A stretch of DNA of 64,000 nt, taken from Pleurotus ostreatus/Saccharomyces cerevisiae fusant (Eukaryota > Opisthokonta). Position 1 is the first letter of the stretch; each line of letters begins with the position of its first letter. Below the pieces are notes generated by a model. The model was not told the DNA's origin. It saw only the letters and a program-made list of their open reading frames with translations, and searched no databases. The stretch is taken from assembly GCA_024196135.1 (NCBI GenBank), contig JAMQCK010000069.1, positions 1-64,000 on the forward strand, written 5' to 3'. Of the stretch, positions 24,676 to 36,110 are shown in pieces. Made by a program: the position numbers and the translations under genes.

Positions 24676-25274
24676 GCGTCGAGATTGGAGCAGTGATACC
24701 ATTTTTGCTCGTTTATTTGTTCGTTGATTCTTGGAAGGACCTCTACTACCCGTTCCATCTCCCCATTTACCCATACGCATCCACCCCTACTCTGTTTGCC
24801 TTGCAGTCACCCTACGTATCTCCTGCACCCTCTTGTGACGACTTGTCTCTCGATTTGTATGATTCGACTCTGTTGTTCGTTTTACGACCTCCGTACGACT
24901 TGCATTCAACTACCTGTACAGTATCGTATACTTTGGCCTATAGCATCATATTACTTGCGATGAACAGCTTGATTTGACGCGAGAGATGAACAGCTTGATC
25001 TGAAGTGAGAGGTGAACAGCATGATCTGAAGCGATGGACAGAACAGCATGAATTCAAGCGAGAGATAGAGACAACATGTACGAGAGCAACAAGAAAACCC
25101 GAGGCAAAGAGCGTAGAACTTGTAGTCGATGTTCAATGAGGCGCCCGCGCCTAGGAGGTTCGCCTGCGAACGCTGAGTACTGAGTTTGGAATCTAACCAT
25201 CCGTGTATATACATTCAAACCCGCATACAAACCAAGAAGAGCATACAATGTGATGAGTAATCTTTGAGCTTGAT
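24676..25274. other. Convergent intergenic region with minisatellite
   Basis: 3' flanks of the channel gene (+) and zinc-finger gene (-). Contains the tandem repeat annotated at 24960-25070. Confidence 0.5.
24960..25070. repeat. Degenerate tandem repeat, about 26-29 bp unit
   Basis: Three to four imperfect copies of the type CGAGAGATGAACAGCTTGA followed by TCTGAAG or TTCAAG run head to tail. Unit starts near 24969, 24995, 25020 and 25048. Confidence 0.6.
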
Positions 25275-26285
25275 CTAATCGCGCCTGCGGTAGCACTTGG
25301 CGTGCGCCACCCACTTCTCCAGCGATGGCAGCTGGATCCCGCACTCCGGGCATGTGAGCGAGGTCATGGTAGGGGAGGATGCGAGCTCGTAATACTCTTC
25401 CATATCCATTGGAGGGAGGTCACCCATTGCGGGCGAAGTGACGAACGCGTCTTCCTCAGCGTGCGCCCTGAGGGGCGAGGTTTGGTTAGAGACACGCAGG
25501 CGCTTGGTCATGTAGGTGCGCCGGAGGGAGAGCTCGGGGCGCAGGGCGAGGCGGGGGAAGTTGCTCATGGGGGAGGGCGCGGGCGCGGGCGTGGGGGCGG
25601 CGGACACCGTGGGCGAGTCCGGGGGGCTGATGACCGCCTGCCGGACGAGGTCGTCCGCGGTCATGTCCACGTCGTAGTCGTCCTCGAAGCGCATGACGTG
25701 CGGGTAGTTGATCGCGTCGTAGTCGGGCTCGGTGGGCGCGTCGGAGAAGGTGAAAGAGGGCTCGGCGGCGAGGCCGGTGGCGCGGTGGTCGGGCATCTCT
25801 GAGTCGGTGGCCTCATCGCCGTCCATCATCGCGTCGTGGCTCAGTACCCCAGGGTGGCCCATCATCTCGTCGTCGCTGCCACTCTCCGCGAGCGCGTCGA
25901 GGTAGTACTGTTCGGAGTCATCGCAGACGCCGATGATGTGGAAGTCGCCGTAGACCATGTCGAGGTCCCACTCGTCTACCCAGCGCGCCGCGGCGAGGAT
26001 CTGCATCTTGGTGTTGTGCGTGGCCACGAGAGGCAATGTATCCTCGGCCCCGTCCTCGGAATCGGACACGCAGGACGAGGAGTCATCGCCGGCCTCGGAG
26101 GGTGGCGCGGCGGCCCCGGTGGCACAGCCGCGGATGGTGTCGCACGAGCTCGAGCGGCTGAGCGTGCCAGAGCGCGGGATGAGCATGTCCTCCACGGCCT
26201 GGATGGACGCGAGCGAGTCGCCGTACACCGACTTGAGCGACGCGAGGGACGCGAGGGAGCGCCGGGATGTGGAATGGAAGGACAT
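25275..26285 (-). CDS. Acidic protein with single C-terminal C2HC zinc finger
   Basis: Single exon, 336 aa. The Ser-rich N-terminus is followed by acidic, probably disordered sequence with many Asp/Glu residues. Residues about 305-336 carry [20 protein letters not shown], a C-x2-C-x12-H-x3-C pattern close to a C2H2 finger with the last His replaced by Cys, followed by a basic YRRRD end. The internal segment [20 protein letters not shown] looks ordered. Likely nuclear; target unknown. Confidence 0.8.
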   Translation of the reverse strand: MSFHSTSRRSLASLASLKSVYGDSLASIQAVEDMLIPRSGTLSRSSSCDTIRGCATGAAAPPSEAGDDSSSCVSDSEDGAEDTLPLVATHNTKMQILAAARWVDEWDLDMVYGDFHIIGVCDDSEQYYLDALAESGSDDEMMGHPGVLSHDAMMDGDEATDSEMPDHRATGLAAEPSFTFSDAPTEPDYDAINYPHVMRFEDDYDVDMTADDLVRQAVISPPDSPTVSAAPTPAPAPSPMSNFPRLALRPELSLRRTYMTKRLRVSNQTSPLRAHAEEDAFVTSPAMGDLPPMDMEEYYELASSPTMTSLTCPECGIQLPSLEKWVAHAKCYRRRD

Positions 26286-26848
26286 GGCTGATTTGGGTGG
26301 CAGGCGCGGCGAGTGGCTTGGTGGTGGTAATAGTGAAGCCGGGGGGTGCGCGTGTTCGAGATGGGGGTCCTGGCGCGAGCGGGGGATGCAACCGGCGGGA
26401 GGGCTTTCAGCAAGCGCCCTGGGGACCGAGCGTACTCTTTATACGTTAGCGTTGCCGGTCATAAACGAGGCCAGGTCCCGGGCTCTCTTTGTCGGTTGTC
26501 AGAATGTCCATAGACAAGATAACCCCGACGATGAAAGGTGGGTATGCACATACCTTATGGACGGTGAGGGTACATATAAGGCAATCTCTGAGAGCGTCCT
26601 ACCTGAATGATGAGTTGACCATGTGGTAGATAGCACTGCCTTGGTTTTTGTTTGCATTCGGAGGCAATTGCTTGCGTTGTGGCGCGCATGAACATTGAAC
26701 GTCAACATATCGGTGCGCGAAGATGTCCTGCATGGGCCGCAAGCGGTGGAGGTTCCGGAAGAATCGTGCTGAAGCGGTTAAGCGAGCATCAGCAACCAGC
26801 ATTTTACAATGTCTGTCTATGGAGTGCACAGGCAGAACGCTTTTCATC
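26286..26848. other. Gap between zinc-finger gene and tRNA
   Basis: Promoter side of the zinc-finger gene: AT-rich with a TATA-like ctttatac near 26440 reading toward it. No other gene. Confidence 0.45.
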
Positions 26849-26950
26849 GGCCCAGTGGTCTAGTAGTATGATACGTGCTTCGGGCTTTCTTGCCAGCTCA
26901 TGGAATGAGTCGCTTGCACGGGGTCCCGGGTTCAATTCCCGGCTGGGCCC
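26849..26950 (+). tRNA. tRNA-Pro (CGG), 30-nt intron
   Basis: Acceptor GGCCCAG/CTGGGCC with discriminator C; D arm GTCTAGTAGTATGAT; anticodon stem CGTGC/GCACG; loop TTCGGG-T with anticodon CGG at 26881-26883. A 30-nt intron occupies 26885-26914. The T arm is CCGGGTTCAATTCCCGG. A TTTTT stretch follows at about 26954, a Pol III terminator. Confidence 0.92.
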
Positions 26951-27266
26951 ACACTTTTTCTCTTTCTGCTTTTTGTCTGAGTTCGCAGTGACTTCGACTA
27001 GATACACAGACGACGAACAGTGCGGTATGCAGTCGTTTACGATGCACTGACACTGACAGCAACATTCTTGTATGAGAGCATGCAGATTGACGTAGTCAGG
27101 ATAAGCCCCGGCGCTGCCACATGCACAAAACATCTCCGAGACGTTATGTATACTGATTTGTGAGTATCTGAGCGGATGAGAACTACGTACGCTAGGATGA
27201 AGGAATATTTGACCTGTGGCTGGTGCACGTACTGGATGTATTTGTTCTTTGACAGCCGCCTCTAAT
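26951..27266. other. Gap between the two plus-strand tRNA-Pro genes
   Basis: Pol III terminator of the first tRNA, then unremarkable sequence; no gene seen. Confidence 0.5.
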
Positions 27267-27349
27267 GGCCTGATGGTCTAGTAGTATGATTCCTTGTTAG
27301 GGCACACTGCTTATCGAGGAGGTCCCGGGTTCAATTCCCGGTCAGGCCC
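27267..27349 (+). tRNA. tRNA-Pro (AGG), 11-nt intron
   Basis: Same mature tRNA as 20271-20353 (acceptor GGCCTGA/TCAGGCC, anticodon AGG, discriminator C). Its 11-nt intron, CACACTGCTTA, differs from the other copy at two or three positions. Directly followed by a T run. Confidence 0.93.
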
Positions 27350-27356
27350 TTTTTTT
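27350..27356 (+). terminator. Pol III terminator of tRNA-Pro
   Basis: Seven T residues immediately after the discriminator base of the tRNA at 27267-27349. Confidence 0.85.
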
Positions 27357-28272
27357 CCTGACCTCCGACAGCTTCGGATAGCGCCAACTCCTCTAGTCCA
27401 AGATCCATCTAGTTTGAGTGATCGTAGCTCTTTGCATGTTGTACTCAAGTCAAGATCGTACACTAAGGATTGACATCGGGCGTTCCTGTCGAGCCAGCCT
27501 CGTCACTTTCCTTCTACCATCATCCTCAAGTTCGCTTTTCGCTCGTTAGTCGCTATTTGGATGACCTGGGAGCTCGCTAGACACTCAAAGTGTATTCTGC
27601 ATGGGCAGCTAGGCCGTCTCTTGCTGGTTCTTTCAACATGACTGCCCACCCGTGGCCTCCGGACTCTCGGATGGTTTCGAGACGATGCGGCGCCCGCACG
27701 TCGAGGCCAGCGTTTGGCACACCATAGTGGAGCTCTTTACGCAGATCTTCACTTGTTCCCATCCTAAGTCCTCGCCTCGGGACATAGCCTTCAGGAACGT
27801 TCAATTTACGCTGTCGAGCATACTCTTCCAGTGTACCACTACCCGAGACTCGAAGCCTTCAATGTTACACCAATGCGCAGATCTCACACACCTTACCGTG
27901 ACTGGTACGCCGTGTTGCTCTGGACCTCTTGCCTCTGTAAGGAGTCCAGCATCTTAGTGTAACCACGCTGACCTCGCTGCCAACTGATAGCCAGATCCTG
28001 CATTGAACTGAACGGAAATATAGTGCGACGCGAGCTGCGTTTGGGCCCGTAAGCGGCCGCGTCCACTCGCGCGCCCGCTGCGCCGCGCTGCCCGCCCCGC
28101 ACCCTCCCTGCGTGCGGAACACAGACACCCGGCCCCATTCACCGTCTTTACCACTGGTATAAAACCCCCAACCCACCGACGGCCGTTTCTGCATTCTCCA
28201 CCCCCTCACCGTCCCTCCGCCACTCTCATACTTTCCCTCGCGCTTCACCCGCCCAATCTTCCACTAGTCAAG
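27357..28272. other. Gap and promoter of the thaumatin-like gene
   Basis: No gene in 27357-28150. A strong TATA box (tataaaac) lies at 28158-28165, about 110 bp before the ATG, followed by a CT-rich leader typical of highly expressed fungal genes. Confidence 0.6.
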
Positions 28273-28963
28273 ATGATGTTTGCCAAGACGCTCGCTCTGC
28301 TCGCGACTGCTGCCTTCGCGGCGGCGGAGACGCACACGGTCTCGTTCGACAACCGCTGCGGTTATGGCGAGGTGGGTGGCTCTGAGGGGCTTCTAAAGGG
28401 GGAACAATAGCGCTGACGATCTTCTCCCCAATTCGCAGCCCGTCATCTTCCAGAACTTCAAGCAGCTGAACTCGAACGGCGGCTCGTACACCTTCAACGG
28501 GCCCGCGACGGCCGTCATTGCGTGAGTAGCTTGATCATCGCGCGTTTAGCTTCACCTGGCACTGACCCTCTCCACCAGCTACCTCCAGAACGGCAACTGC
28601 GGCCAGTCGGGCGAGAACTGCTCGCTCATGGAGCTCACGCTCATCAACGGCGGCGTCAGCAGCGCGGACATCTCGCTCATCCCGCCCCACTCGTTCTCGC
28701 AGACCATTGGGTTCGGGTGAGTATCCCTCACTATGATGTCCACCCGAGCACGGTGCTAATGAGGATACAGCTACTACAACGGCTGCGACGGCGCCGGCAA
28801 GCAGTGCACGAACGCCAACTGCCCGGAGGCGTTCCACGTTACCGACGACTACGGCGCGCAGGTCCAGTGCACGGCCAACGATGTAAGCTCTCCTTCGACT
28901 ATTCTCTCGTACGTACGACGCTAACTTGACTCGCAGGTCAACCTCGCCATCACGTTCTGCTAA
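28273..28963 (+). CDS. Secreted thaumatin-like / small glycoprotein-type protein
   Basis: Exons: 28273..28371, 28439..28521, 28579..28716, 28771..28882, 28937..28963 (152 aa). Signal peptide MMFAKTLALLATAAFAAAE. The mature part starts THTVSFDNRCGYGEPVIF, matching the thaumatin-like opening (FxNxCGY). It carries eight cysteines, a pattern compatible with several disulfides (CGQSGENCS, GCDGAGKQC, NCPEAF, QVQC, C-terminal Cys). It is shorter than plant thaumatins and agrees with the small thaumatin-like extracellular proteins of mushrooms. A strong TATA box suggests high expression. Function unknown: cell wall or extracellular. Confidence 0.85.
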
Positions 28964-29379
28964 ACGATTACGGGCGTACGCGCTTGAAGCCTTGGGGACT
29001 TTATGATACTGGCCTTAAGTTATTTCCGGGTATTTAAGGCAATCCATTTGTTGGCATTGTTGGGCTACTCCTTGCGCGATGTGAGCGTGCTCAACCTCAA
29101 GGAAGGCGGTCAAGATCCAAGACGGCTTGAGCACGGTGTTGTGCACAGCTGGGCGCCGAGTACTCGAAAAGCAGGGAAAGGGCAATTGAATAATCCGTCA
29201 AGAGCACCCAATCATAAGGCTACAAAAACAGTGGTAGGGAAATCCGGTCATCGATACAATGCAGTCCGAGAGTGGTAGGTATCCAAGTCGTGAGTCGTGA
29301 AGGAAGTCCATATAGGTAGCGCCAGCGCTCCGAGTCCGTTGGGTCGTACAAAGGTCGTGAAGGTCGTTCGCGCACGCCT
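28964..29379. other. Convergent 3' intergenic region
   Basis: Between the thaumatin-like (+) and HMG-box (-) genes; no feature seen. Confidence 0.5.
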
Positions 29380-31164
29380 CTACATGCCTGTGTCCCAGGT
29401 TCCGTTGTACTCGTCATGCCAGTACACCTGCTGACGGTAGGGGTACCTGTAGGGGTGGTACGCGCGACGGGTGTGCTCCTGCCGCTCGATAGTGCGCTGC
29501 GCGAAGGGTAGGTACGACTCCCACTCGGCATCGCGGTTCGAGGGCCCGGCCTCCCAGGCGACGGGCTCGTCCGCGCAGGACTCCAGGTTTAGGAAGTAAT
29601 CGTACGCTGACGGTCCGGGCTGAGCCGCCTCGGGCGCTTCGGGGAAGAAGACAGGCTGAGAGGGTAAGCCCTCGACGTTCCACCCTGTCTCGGAAATCGG
29701 GAACGGATCGTCCAAAGAGGATGAAGGCGCCGGCGTGAGTGCAGGTCCAATAGGACCGCATTGCTCGGGCTGCAGCCCGGGCGCGAGAGGAGAGGAGGCG
29801 GGCGCGGCCTACCAAACATCGTTAGCCATTGACGCGAAAGTACTCAACAAATGTAAGCCCACCTGAGATGAGGGAGGCGCGACACTAGCCGCATCGGGGA
29901 AAAAGCTGAGGCCAATAGCCGCCTGCTCCGGAGTCCAGCTGACAACTTCATCTAGGGGCAGCGGCGAAGGGCAAGGGGTGAGTTGAAGCTGGGTGTCGAA
30001 GCTGGCCGTTGCGGTCGGGAAGTCTTGTGAGGCGGCGGGGACGGACTGCCAAGTATCGTGAGTTGCTGTCGTGAAAGTCCTCATAGATATGTACACCCAC
30101 CTGCGTAGAGGAAACCGCGACGCTATCCGCACCGGGGAAGAAAGTGTGTCCGATAGCTGCCTGCTCCGGAGTCCAGCTGACAGCTTCGCCTAGAGGCAGA
30201 GGCGAAGGGCGAGGGGTGTGTTGAGGCTGGGGGCCGAAGCCGGTCACCGTCGTCGGGAAGTCTTGTACGCCGTCAAGGCCCAACATGTTGACAGAACGGT
30301 CATAGTCCTGACGACGCGGTGAATAAAGGTATATGAGCGGACGAGCGCATGCGTACTTGAGGGCGATACGCGAGCGGCCCAGGATCCTCGCCGATTGCGA
30401 CCATCTGGGCGAAGTCGTCATAACCGAACGGCTTCTCCTGCATCGCCAGCAGCTGCGGCATCATAGCGGGAGGCATCACGGGCGTTGGGGTGCGCGTCCA
30501 GCGCGCGGACGGCAGGGCATGGTAGTCGCTGCGAGGCGTGTACTCGTAGACGGACGAGCCCGAGGGTGACAGCGCGGGCGTGCAGCAGGAAGGGGTCATG
30601 GAAGAGCCTCGCCCTAAGCCAGACGAGGAACGCGACACTGGTACCGGCGTCACGGGCGGGCGTACGACAGTGGTAGGCCGTACGCGCGCTTTCCTCTTGG
30701 GGGGGCCCTGCTTCTTGGCTACCTTCTCACCCTTACCCTGCGTTGGATTCCACTCGAACGTCGGATGCTCTGCCTTGTGGATGCGTCTACGCTGCGATGC
30801 CTCGTCTTCGAAGAAAGCCTTCTCCGCGCCAGACATGCTCCTCCAGGCAGCACCCACCAATGTGCTGAGCTGCTGCTGAGGGCCATCGGATGCAATGGCG
30901 CCATATGCTTTACACGTCGAACGGAAGAGTATGAATGCGTTCGGAGGGCGTTTGGGTCCTTCGCTTGAGGGACAAGGGCAAACGTCCTGCAGCGCAGCGC
31001 GGAACTCATCATCGCTCGGGAAGATGCGGCGCAGGAGAGGATATCCTGAGACTGTATCTGCAATGATGTGATCAGCGAAGGGACAGCACTCAAGAAGGAC
31101 CTGAAAGCCCACCCAAGGGAGCAGAGATGTCGTCCGATGGGTCCGGCCGCATCGCGAACATCAT
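29380..31164 (-). CDS. HMG-box transcription factor
   Basis: Sequence-specific HMG-box DNA-binding protein. Exons (complement): 31164..31101, 31057..30357, 30307..30101, 30045..29863, 29808..29380 (527 aa). The HMG box spans about residues 57-128: RPPNAFILFRS, VGAAWRSMSGAEKAFFEDEA and HPTFEWNP. A basic stretch (KKQGPPKRKARVRP) follows and is a likely nuclear signal. Exons 3 and 4 are tandem duplicates, each encoding a VSWTPEQAAIG core. The C-terminus is Pro/Tyr-rich and may activate transcription. The proline-first RPPNAF form is typical of fungal mating-type/sexual-development HMG proteins, but no specific role can be assigned. TATAAA lies at about 31246-31251, 80 bp upstream. Confidence 0.88.
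29809..30307 (-). repeat. Tandem exon-plus-intron duplication inside the HMG-box gene
   Basis: Exon 3 with its intron (30307-30046) and exon 4 with its intron (30045-29809) are alignable. Both exons encode SPLPL-x-E-x-VSWTPEQAAIG-x-x-FFP. Both introns start GTGGG(T/C) and share an internal TGAG-x-ACTTTC. Both exons are multiples of three (207 and 183 nt), so the duplication kept the frame. Confidence 0.75.
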
Positions 31165-31739
31165 AAAAGGCGTTTCTGTGCGTTGGCCCGACATAGGGTA
31201 AAGGGAAGGGAAAGGAAGCGATGAGCTCCGCCATCCCGCTGAGCCTTTATAAAGGGCAGGGCAGTAGCCCACCGCGACACAAAGGTCTTTGTCCGCAATG
31301 CGGAAGCCTCATTAGAAAGGCCTCGTGCTGCTTTTCGATCATCACATTTATCCCCGGTTGCAGCTCCGAGCTCGGGCGAGAAGGAAGTCGGGATAGGTAC
31401 TTCCTGACGATGGAAGATTGACCCGGGGTATCAACGCACATACCTCAGTTGTCCATTCAATGGCGGCCTCCTACGACGGACATCTCAACCCCAGAGGAAA
31501 GGTAGAGAAGGAATAAAGACATAGACGCGAGGCAACAAGGGCTCTCATTGGATGCGGTAGGTGGTGTGATGTACTTAAGATCGGCCTGCGGGGCCGCGTC
31601 AGCGCGTTTTTCATTTGACACAGTATAAAAGAACGCACCGGCGGATTGGAAGGTACTTCTATACCCTCCTTGCTCGTCAGATGGAGCAAAGGACGCCACG
31701 ATCAACAGCCGCCCAGAACCCTAACCCCTCCCTCGCCGC
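31165..31739. other. Gap, HMG-box promoter and amidohydrolase 3' flank
   Basis: Holds a TATAAA for the HMG gene. The plus-strand frame starting at 31615 is antisense to amidohydrolase exons and is not treated as a gene. Confidence 0.5.
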
Positions 31740-34700
31740 TCACAAGAGATCGATTACGCCGCGCTCTGCAGATACGACCCCGACCACCTTACTGCCAAAG
31801 TCGAGCAGTCCCCCGCCGCGCGTCGCAACGAGATCGCCACTCAACTTCGCCCCCAGCAGCATCTCCACGTTAGTCGACGCGAGCGCCAGCGCGTGTTCCT
31901 TTGACAATCTCCCATCACTCTCGAGCAGTAACTACAAAGGACAAAGGAAGATGAAAGATGATCAGCTCCATGTGCGCCGGGCATTGCCGCATCGCTCACC
32001 CAGATAACATCGAACCGCGTGTTGCGCACGCCCCAGCTGCTCGGCCCGCTCGCGCCATGAGGCCCGATGCCCACTGTAACGCCTGCCTCGACGAGCGCGA
32101 GGACGTTAGTGTCCTTCGTCAGCGGCGGTCCAGGTAGGCTGGCAGCGTAGATCAGTATGCATGCTATCGACACACCACGCGGAGACGACGTACATTCGCT
32201 TCCTCTCCCAGTCATACGGGAACGATCGTGGCGAAAGCACGAGGACGCCGACCCCGGACGCCGCCAGCTCGGGCGCGATCAGGTGCGCCTCTGTGCCCCC
32301 TGCAATCGTCAAAGAAAAAGCTCGGCCGGTCTCGGCTTCGATGTCCTTCTTCAGATCCAGCAACGTTGCGATTACGTCCGCGCTGTGGGCCTTGACAACT
32401 AGCGGGATTTCGCCCTTTGTATCGATGAGTCAGTCATCGCAACCGCTTGACTCGAAACAAGTCTACTCACCTTGACTACCCTTTGAGCAGCTTCGATGAG
32501 CTCACTGACTTGCTTTCCCGTGTCGAGCCTCCACGCTTCCAGAAGCGAAGCCCTCAGCCGAGCTACCTGCGTGCTCACACTCTCCTTGGCCTTCAGAGTC
32601 ACTTCTGCGTGAAGCGCGACTATCCGCTGCGCGACCGCGCCCTCCTCCACCTTGTTTGACGCGCCGAGCGAGAAGGCGACGCTCAGCCCGGAAACGAGCT
32701 TATCGCTGCTCTGAGGTGCAACAATACCGCGCGTGACGCCATGCCGATACGCGAGTCTATGAGTAGTAGACGGTGAGATGAGGGCCAGTTCCCAGAGAAG
32801 GTGTATGAGAAGTACGCACAAGGCATCCCTCGTCCCAAAGAGCAACCCGTCTACCGCCCGCGGTACGACCGCGCCAACATCTCCAACCGGTCCGTCCGCC
32901 GTGCTGGGATCCGACGAGATTTCTGCGAGTCCTAGTGGTGTGCCGAACGTCACGAAACCGGGAGACAGCGAGCCGCCTTCCAGATCGACGATGCGTGCCC
33001 CAACAGCGTCCGGGGTAGCAGCGCAATGAACGCCTGCGCAAATGATAGCTCCGTCGCGCGCGATGACGGCGAGATCGTCCGCAGGCGCGACCGTCGTGCC
33101 ATTATAGGTGATGATCTCGCGCACTCCGGTGAAGACGACTGCTTGATTCTTGATACTCTCGGGCGCCAGAGGCGGTAGACCCTCGTGCTCGACCGTGTTC
33201 GCGGCCTCGTCCGTCCAGTTCGGTACCGCAGGCGAGATCTGCAGAGTCTTGTCCTTGTGTTCGGCGACCGCAGGATGGTCGAGCTGCGCAACACCGTCCA
33301 CGAACACCTGCGTAGGCGTCGCACCCAACTGCAGCGGATGGCTGTCCCATATGACGACGTCTGGAGGACAAGATTGAGGGAATGCGCGGATAGTTCACGG
33401 CTACTGGGACCTCACCCGCATCATAGGCCGGCCTGAGAAACCCGATCCGATGGTCCATGCCCATCACCTCTGCAGGGGTGGAGATGACACTGGCGAGCGC
33501 GACGTTCTCTGGCAAGCCAAAGTAGTGGACCTGATTCAGCGTCAGCCAGTCTGTACTGCACACTATAAGGACTGGGAACTGACCTGCTGCGCCTCGTGCA
33601 GAAGATACCTCGAGACCACACCGCTATGATCGCTCTTGAGCACAACCTTCAGGCCAGCATCATTCAGGATGCGCGCCGCGAACTCAGAGTGGCGGTAGGC
33701 TTCGCGTTTATATCTGGCAGATTCCAATAAGCATCGATTAAGTGACCCCGGGGCCGACGCGCACCTCGAGAAGGCAGCAAAGATCGCCGAAGCCGGCGGG
33801 TGATCTGGGGAGGGTCAATATATGTGCGTCGTCAGGTTCCCTGCTGAGCGACTTACCGTAGGCTCTCTTCAAGACGTCCGGGACAAGGTAGGACTCATGC
33901 GCATGGTGAAACGCTGCGATTGGGAACTTAAATTCGTTGGAAAGCTAGACAAAGGTCAGCGGTGCGGTGTGACATGACTGAGCCTCAAGCATACCCTCAC
34001 GAAATCGTCCAGGTCAACAGCTTCGTAGCAATGCGTTTGAACCTGTACGAACGTCAGACTCTACCAGCATGACGTCGTGTACTCAACCTACCTTAACCTT
34101 CCCTCGTAACACGTCGACCAGGGCTTCCCATTGAAGCTCTTCTGGGAAGTTTTTCCCCTCGACCAAGTTCCACTGTCCTGCAAGCGCTGCTTCGCAATAA
34201 TCGTCTTGTGCCTCCTTGATCTGGCGAGCCTTGTCGTAGGCCTCGCGGAACTGCCAGAAGGTATCCATGCGAGTTTGCGAGTAGACGCGAGCTTCAATGA
34301 TGTTCAGATCTTGGTATGGAAGACAAGAGGAGACGACTTACATGGGTTCTCGCCTGCAAAGGTCGTATAAGGTCAGTCTTGTAGTACTGGACAATCAATA
34401 CCGAGGCTTCATACCACACGCGTGCCTGGTAGATGTTGAGCATAGGTCGTTATATGGTAGAAGACCACGTACTTCATCTGGCGCCACCTGGGAGGAATGT
34501 CTGCACCCACATCGCACCCATTCAGCCCGAAGGGCGGCTCGAGAAGCATCGCAGACGGGGATCTCTCCTCGGTCTCGCGCAGTTTGATGACGAATGCTTG
34601 TCCGCCTAAGTGCATGTTGGCGTCAACAAAAGCGCATATATGCATACGAAGTCGATCTACCGATGCCGTTGGCGGATCCAGGGAGGATCAACGCCGTCGT

Positions 34701-35375
34701 GAGTCCGCCCGCTATGCCTAGCTTGTAGCTTTCGTCGTGCGTGTTGAGCCCGTCGATGGAGCGAAGCCAGGGCTGCATCGGCGACGCATGGGAGTTCGTG
34801 TCTCCTGCACCCTGCAGCTTGGGGGACGCGCCGACGCCCATATGCGAGTGCAGGTCGACTAGCCTGGTATCGCGGTCAGATTTGCACTGCTGTCTTCCTG
34901 CGGGTACTCACCCTGGCGTCACCCATGCGCCTCGCGCGTCAATGCTTTCCACATCCGTGTATGCGCGTAGTAGCGCGTCGGGGATAATGCCGACTGCCTT
35001 GATAAGACCGTCTGCGAGCAGGAGATCGCCTGTGACAACTTCGGTGCCGTTTGCGTTGCCTGTCCAGAGCGTCGCGTTGCGCACCCATACGGGCTTCGTC
35101 CCGGGTACATGGCGATCCGACACAGCGCGATCGTGGAAAGAGGGATGGGGGGCGGGCTTTACGTGAAGCGACTTGCACTTGGCGATGGTGAGGTCTGCAT
35201 GCCGGGGTAGGGATTGCGTCTCTTGAGGTGTAGTTGTAAGAAGATACTGGTAGGAGTGAAGGAGAAGACCGAGCAGGATTAAAGCTGGGAGGGAGAAGCG
35301 AGGGCGCTGGTAGGACGCGCGACCGCGTATATCACTGGGGAATAGCCCGCCCGTCTTCTTCACTGTGCTATCCAT
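31740..35375 (-). CDS. Amidohydrolase-superfamily protein with N-terminal membrane anchor
   Basis: Metal-dependent hydrolase of the imidazolonepropionase/dihydroorotase-like superfamily, read through many short introns; roughly 900 aa, exact joins not all fixed. One transmembrane helix (FSLPALILLGLLLHSYQYLL) at about residues 28-47 suggests a membrane-anchored enzyme. The catalytic barrel starts with LVDLHSHMG, the HxH metal motif. Later metal ligands appear in QTHCYEAVDLDD, FHHAHES and VLKSDHSG. GFLRPAYDADVVIWDSHPLQLG marks the end of a composite domain. A C-terminal half follows with SLSPGFVTFGTPLG and a second barrel-like segment. The final exon is found after an intron ending TTTGTAG near 31930 and terminates with TGA at 31740. 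Substrate unknown. Confidence 0.85.
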
Positions 35376-36110
35376 CCTTTGCGAAACTGCTAGAAACGCC
35401 TATCTACACGCGTCAGGAGGATGGGTTGGGCAACTGCGCCAGGACTCACCAGTCTCAATTCACCGCCTCTCGTTGGGGGGAGCAAGGAGCCTATCCTCCC
35501 CAACAGCTCATGCTTCATGTCGTGCTCATGCTCTAGATAATCACCATGTTCCTGAAGGCTTCACAGGCAAAGCTTCTGGCGTGCTGACGGTTCGGAATGG
35601 CGATAAGCGGTTTGTATTCCACTGTGTATTGGTGTTAAATTTTCATGTTGTACCGAAAAAATGCGGGTGACATGAGATGAGCATTCGACGCCGTCGATAG
35701 CAGACAACATCATGGTGAGAGGCAAGCCGTTGCGCAGATGTGCTTTTGTTGACGTGGGACAGACGGATCAAAACATGGATCAATGACAGCCACGTGCACT
35801 CATGTTGAACTTCGGGTGTCACGGTCACGCGTTCAGATATAGTGTCGTTGAATGCCTGAGAAAGGTTCGCCTATATCCCAGGTCATATAATGAGATTAAA
35901 GCATACTCAGAATATCCATGTTCGCCCTCGCGGGACCGAGAAAACATGGTAAGCACGTGAAATCCGAGTCCGAACGTCTACTGTAATCGATAAAGTCCAC
36001 GAGCCAGGAAGGTAAGTAAGTGAGTAAGTACTGTAATCTACCGTATCAAGTAACTACGAGGAGTTCAATAAAGGGAAAAGGGTCTCTGAGTACAGTGTAA
36101 CCCCTGCGCC
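35376..36110. other. Gap between amidohydrolase start and amidase end
   Basis: AT-rich with no gene; includes the amidohydrolase promoter. Confidence 0.5.

Noticed and set aside
31615..32007. Plus-strand frame of 130 aa
   Set aside because: Antisense of the last amidohydrolase exons, which join well across an intron ending near 31930.
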